A stretch of DNA of 8,002 nucleotides. Source: an uncultured Bacteroidales bacterium (GTDB lineage: Bacteria; Bacteroidota; Bacteroidia; Bacteroidales; P3). The stretch covers positions 1-8,002 of the forward strand of contig CALCUN010000145.1 in assembly GCA_937906975.1 (NCBI GenBank), in the 5' to 3' direction. Positions 5,451 to 8,002 of this stretch are shown here, one piece after another. The position numbers and the translations under genes are program-made. The number at the start of each line of letters is the position of its first letter. Positions within the stretch are counted from its first letter, which is position 1. The notes under the pieces were generated by a model. The model did not search any database and was not told where the DNA came from. It saw only the letters and a program-made list of their open reading frames with translations.

Positions 5451-8002
5451 TGAGAGAAGCCCTAAAAAAATTAAGCACTCAATTAAAAGGAGAATTAAGA
5501 TTAGATGAAACAACCCTAATTCTTTACTCCACTGATGCCTCTGCTTATAGGGAAAGACCAATAGCGGTTTTTATTCCAGAAAATGACTGTTATAATGATA
5601 TAAAACTCTTGCTTGATTTTTGTAAAGCTCACAAAACATTTCTAATTCCACGCTCAGCAGGTACTTCTCTTGCAGGACAGGTTGTTGGAAACGGCATTGT
5701 GGTAGATGTAAGCAAGAATTTAAACAAAATATTAGAAGTAAACCAAGAGGAAAAGTGGGTAAGAGTGCAAGCAGGCGTAGTCTTGCAACAATTAAACAAC
5801 TATTTAAAACCCTATAATCTTTTCTTTGGCCCTGAAACCTCTACTGCAAATCGTTGTTGCATTGCAGGAATGGTAGGAAACAACTCTTGCGGATTACATT
5901 CCTTGGTTTATGGCTCTACAAGAGAGCATTTGTTGGAAGCAAACGTTATTCTCTCCGATGGAAAACAAGTAGAATTAAAACAATATAGCCAAGAAGAATT
6001 TCAAACCAAAGCAAAACAAGAGGATTTAGAGGGAAAAATATATCAATACATACAAAACACATACTCAAATCCAGAGATAAAAAAAGAAATAGAAGAAAAC
6101 TTTCCCGAAAAGCAAGTAAGTAGAAGAAATAATGGCTATGCCTTAGATTTTCTTACGCACTCGCCAAATCCAAATCTTGCAAAACTTTTTGCAGGCAGTG
6201 AAGGAACGCTTGCTTTCGCCACAGAATTTAAACTAAACTTAGTTCCGCTTCCGCCAAAGCATAAAGCAGTGCTTTGTGTTCACTTTTCAGAACTCTATGA
6301 CAGCTTTACAGGAAATTTAATTGCCTTAAAGCACTCTCCAATGGCGGTGGAGTTAATGGATAACAATATAATTGAAGCTGCATATCGCAATCCTACTCAA
6401 AAACAAAACACTTTCTTTATAGAAGGCGAGCCAAAAGCAATTCTGATAATAGAATTTGCAGAAGAAACTAAGCAGGAATTAGAAGCTAAATTGCAAGAGA
6501 CTATTGAGCATTTCAAGAAATCTTCTTCTGCATACGCCTATCCAATTATTTATGGAACAGATATAAGTAAGGTTTGGGAATTAAGAAAAGCAGGACTTGG
6601 ACTTTTAACTAATGTAGCAGGGGATTATAAACCTGTATCTGTGATAGAAGATACAGCAGTAGCTCCTCAAAGACTTCCTGAATATTTAAGAGAATTTGCA
6701 GAAATTCTTTCAAAGCATAATCTTAAATGTGTATATCATGCACATATAGCAACAGGAGAATTACATCTTAGACCTATTCTTAATCTTAAAGACAAAAAAG
6801 ATGTAGAACTATTCCATACTATAAGTAAAGAAGTAGCCCTTTTAGTGAAAAAACACAGAGGCTCTTTAAGTGGAGAACATGGAGATGGAAGATTAAGAGG
6901 AGAATGGATACCTTTAATGTATGGAGAGAGGATTTATTCATTGATGAAAGAGATGAAATATCTTTGGGATAAGGATTCTATCTTTAACAAAGGTAAAATC
7001 ATTGATACTCCACCGATGAATACTTCTTTGAGATATGAAAATATAAATCCACCTCAAATAAATACTTATTATTCTTTTGAAAAGCAGAAAGGCTTTCTTT
7101 GTGCTATAGAACAATGTAATGGTTCTGCAGATTGCAGAAAGTCATTAGAATCTGGTGGAAAGATGTGTCCTACATTTCAAGTCACACATAATGAATGGGA
7201 AACTCCAAGAGCAAGAGCTAATATATTAAGAGAAAAACTCTCTTTCCCAATGGGAGAAAATCCTTTTGCATCAGAGGAGATAAAAAGCATATTAGATAAT
7301 TGTCTAATGTGTAAAGCTTGTAAGAGTGAATGTCCTTCAAATGTAGATATAGCAAAGCTTAAAAGTGAATTTTTGCAACATTATTATGATGCAAAGCATA
7401 CTCCATTTAATATCTTAATGATAAATTCACTTCCTAAGATTCAAAAATGTTTTTCTTCTATTCCATTTGTATATAATTGGACAGTAAGAAATCATTTCAC
7501 TTCTTCAATTATCAAAAGCTTAATGGGTTTTGCACAAGAAAGAACTTTGCCTACTATAAAGCCTATAAATTTTGAAAAACAACTAAAAAAATCTAATCCA
7601 AATAAGGAGATAAAGAAAGTATATCTTTTTATAGATGAGTTTTCTGCTCTTCAAGATAGTCACATTACAGAGACAGCAATTAAACTCTTTACTCAATTAG
7701 GCTATAAGATAGAAATAGCTCCTATAAAAGAGAGTGGAAGAATAGCTATCAGCAAAGGATTGGTGAGGAATGCTAAAAAGATTGCTCAAAACAATGTAAA
7801 TAAATTAAGAGATTTGATAAGTGAAAACTCTCCTATGATAGGAATTGAACCTTCAAGTCTTTTGAGCTTTAGAGATGAATATCCATCATTGGTAAGTGAA
7901 GATATATCAGAATTAAATAAGCATATCTATCTTTTTGATGAATTTATTGCAAAGCAAATAGATAATAATAACATAAGACAAGAGCAATTTACTGAGAGAG
8001 AA
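5450..8002 (+). CDS. FAD-linked oxidase / Fe-S 2-hydroxyacid dehydrogenase fusion (YdiJ/Dld-like), 3' end missing
   Basis: An open frame of 851 codons running off the window; family members are usually about 950-1020 residues, so roughly 100-150 are missing. It joins a GlcD-like FAD domain to a GlpC-like iron-sulfur domain, the architecture of E. coli YdiJ (D-2-hydroxyglutarate dehydrogenase) and some D-lactate dehydrogenases. FAD-binding PCMH motif PRSAGTSLAGQVVGNGIVVD runs 67-86, with GPETSTANRCCIAGMVGNNS further on. HAHIATGELHLRP (430-442) and SGEHGDGR (474-481) hold the probable metal and substrate ligands His432, His439 and Glu476. Cys556, Cys562 and Cys573 lie in CNGSADCR...MCP. A perfect 4Fe-4S motif is Cys618-x2-Cys621-x2-Cys624-x3-Cys628-Pro. 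The later segment has ESGRIAISKG (761-770) and IGIEPSSLLSFRDEYPSL. The start ATG overlaps the previous stop by one base (TAATG). The substrate is likely D-lactate or another 2-hydroxyacid; the protein is widespread in Bacteroidetes and need not belong to the sugar pathway. Confidence 0.93.
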   Translation, partial: MREALKKLSTQLKGELRLDETTLILYSTDASAYRERPIAVFIPENDCYNDIKLLLDFCKAHKTFLIPRSAGTSLAGQVVGNGIVVDVSKNLNKILEVNQEEKWVRVQAGVVLQQLNNYLKPYNLFFGPETSTANRCCIAGMVGNNSCGLHSLVYGSTREHLLEANVILSDGKQVELKQYSQEEFQTKAKQEDLEGKIYQYIQNTYSNPEIKKEIEENFPEKQVSRRNNGYALDFLTHSPNPNLAKLFAGSEGTLAFATEFKLNLVPLPPKHKAVLCVHFSELYDSFTGNLIALKHSPMAVELMDNNIIEAAYRNPTQKQNTFFIEGEPKAILIIEFAEETKQELEAKLQETIEHFKKSSSAYAYPIIYGTDISKVWELRKAGLGLLTNVAGDYKPVSVIEDTAVAPQRLPEYLREFAEILSKHNLKCVYHAHIATGELHLRPILNLKDKKDVELFHTISKEVALLVKKHRGSLSGEHGDGRLRGEWIPLMYGERIYSLMKEMKYLWDKDSIFNKGKIIDTPPMNTSLRYENINPPQINTYYSFEKQKGFLCAIEQCNGSADCRKSLESGGKMCPTFQVTHNEWETPRARANILREKLSFPMGENPFASEEIKSILDNCLMCKACKSECPSNVDIAKLKSEFLQHYYDAKHTPFNILMINSLPKIQKCFSSIPFVYNWTVRNHFTSSIIKSLMGFAQERTLPTIKPINFEKQLKKSNPNKEIKKVYLFIDEFSALQDSHITETAIKLFTQLGYKIEIAPIKESGRIAISKGLVRNAKKIAQNNVNKLRDLISENSPMIGIEPSSLLSFRDEYPSLVSEDISELNKHIYLFDEFIAKQIDNNNIRQEQFTERE

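Noticed and set aside
5450..8002. Apparent drift to more A/T-rich, T-ending codons in the right part of the oxidoreductase gene
   Set aside because: An impression by eye only; the protein domains are continuous and typical, with no sign of a frameshift or a recombination joint.

Overview
The window looks like chromosomal DNA of an AT-rich member of the Bacteroidetes, probably a type IX secretion (T9SS) organism of the Porphyromonas/Tannerella kind; I cannot name a genus. Four things support this. The first 83 bases encode the end of a protein with a T9SS-type C-terminal sorting signal. Intergenic regions carry the Bacteroidetes -7 promoter box (TAnnTTTG), usually followed by C. Shine-Dalgarno sequences are weak or missing. 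The last gene is the fused FAD/Fe-S oxidoreductase type common in this phylum.

Layout, left to right. (a) 1-83: 3' end of a T9SS cargo gene on the + strand, then a strong hairpin terminator. (b) 165-534: an isolated minus-strand gene for a 94-residue exported protein with a signal peptide and a C-terminal hydrophobic/basic tail; it has its own promoter and terminator. (c) 590-2912: a minus-strand two-gene operon, mnmA (tRNA 2-thiouridylase) followed by a GT4-type glycosyltransferase. It ends in two consecutive intrinsic terminators, the first overlapping the glycosyltransferase stop codon. (d) 2876-8002: a plus-strand run of a WbpD/WlbB-like sugar N-acetyltransferase, a WbpB/WlbA-like UDP-sugar 3-dehydrogenase, a FemAB/GNAT-fold acyl- or aminoacyl-transferase, and a long FAD/Fe-S oxidoreductase that runs off the right edge. 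The two operons diverge from a 64-bp gap holding two promoters that overlap face to face.

How the genes may work together. WbpB and WbpD act in the pathway from UDP-GlcNAc to UDP-2,3-diacetamido-2,3-dideoxy-glucuronic acid (or its mannuronic epimer). In P. gingivalis and T. forsythia the Wbp pathway plus Vim proteins (VimA, VimE, VimF) makes the linking sugar that joins T9SS cargo to a surface glycolipid. A FemAB-type transferase 5 bp after wbpB, a glycosyltransferase on the diverging operon and a T9SS cargo gene nearby fit such a role, which is my main hypothesis here. The UDP-GlcNAc 6-dehydrogenase (WbpA) and aminotransferase (WbpE/PorR) are not in the window. The final oxidoreductase is probably metabolic (2-hydroxyacid oxidation) and may share only the transcript.

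No tRNA, rRNA, CRISPR array or mobile element was seen. No gene-free stretch exceeds 300 bases; the two largest gaps (84-218 and 504-679) are mostly terminators and one promoter.
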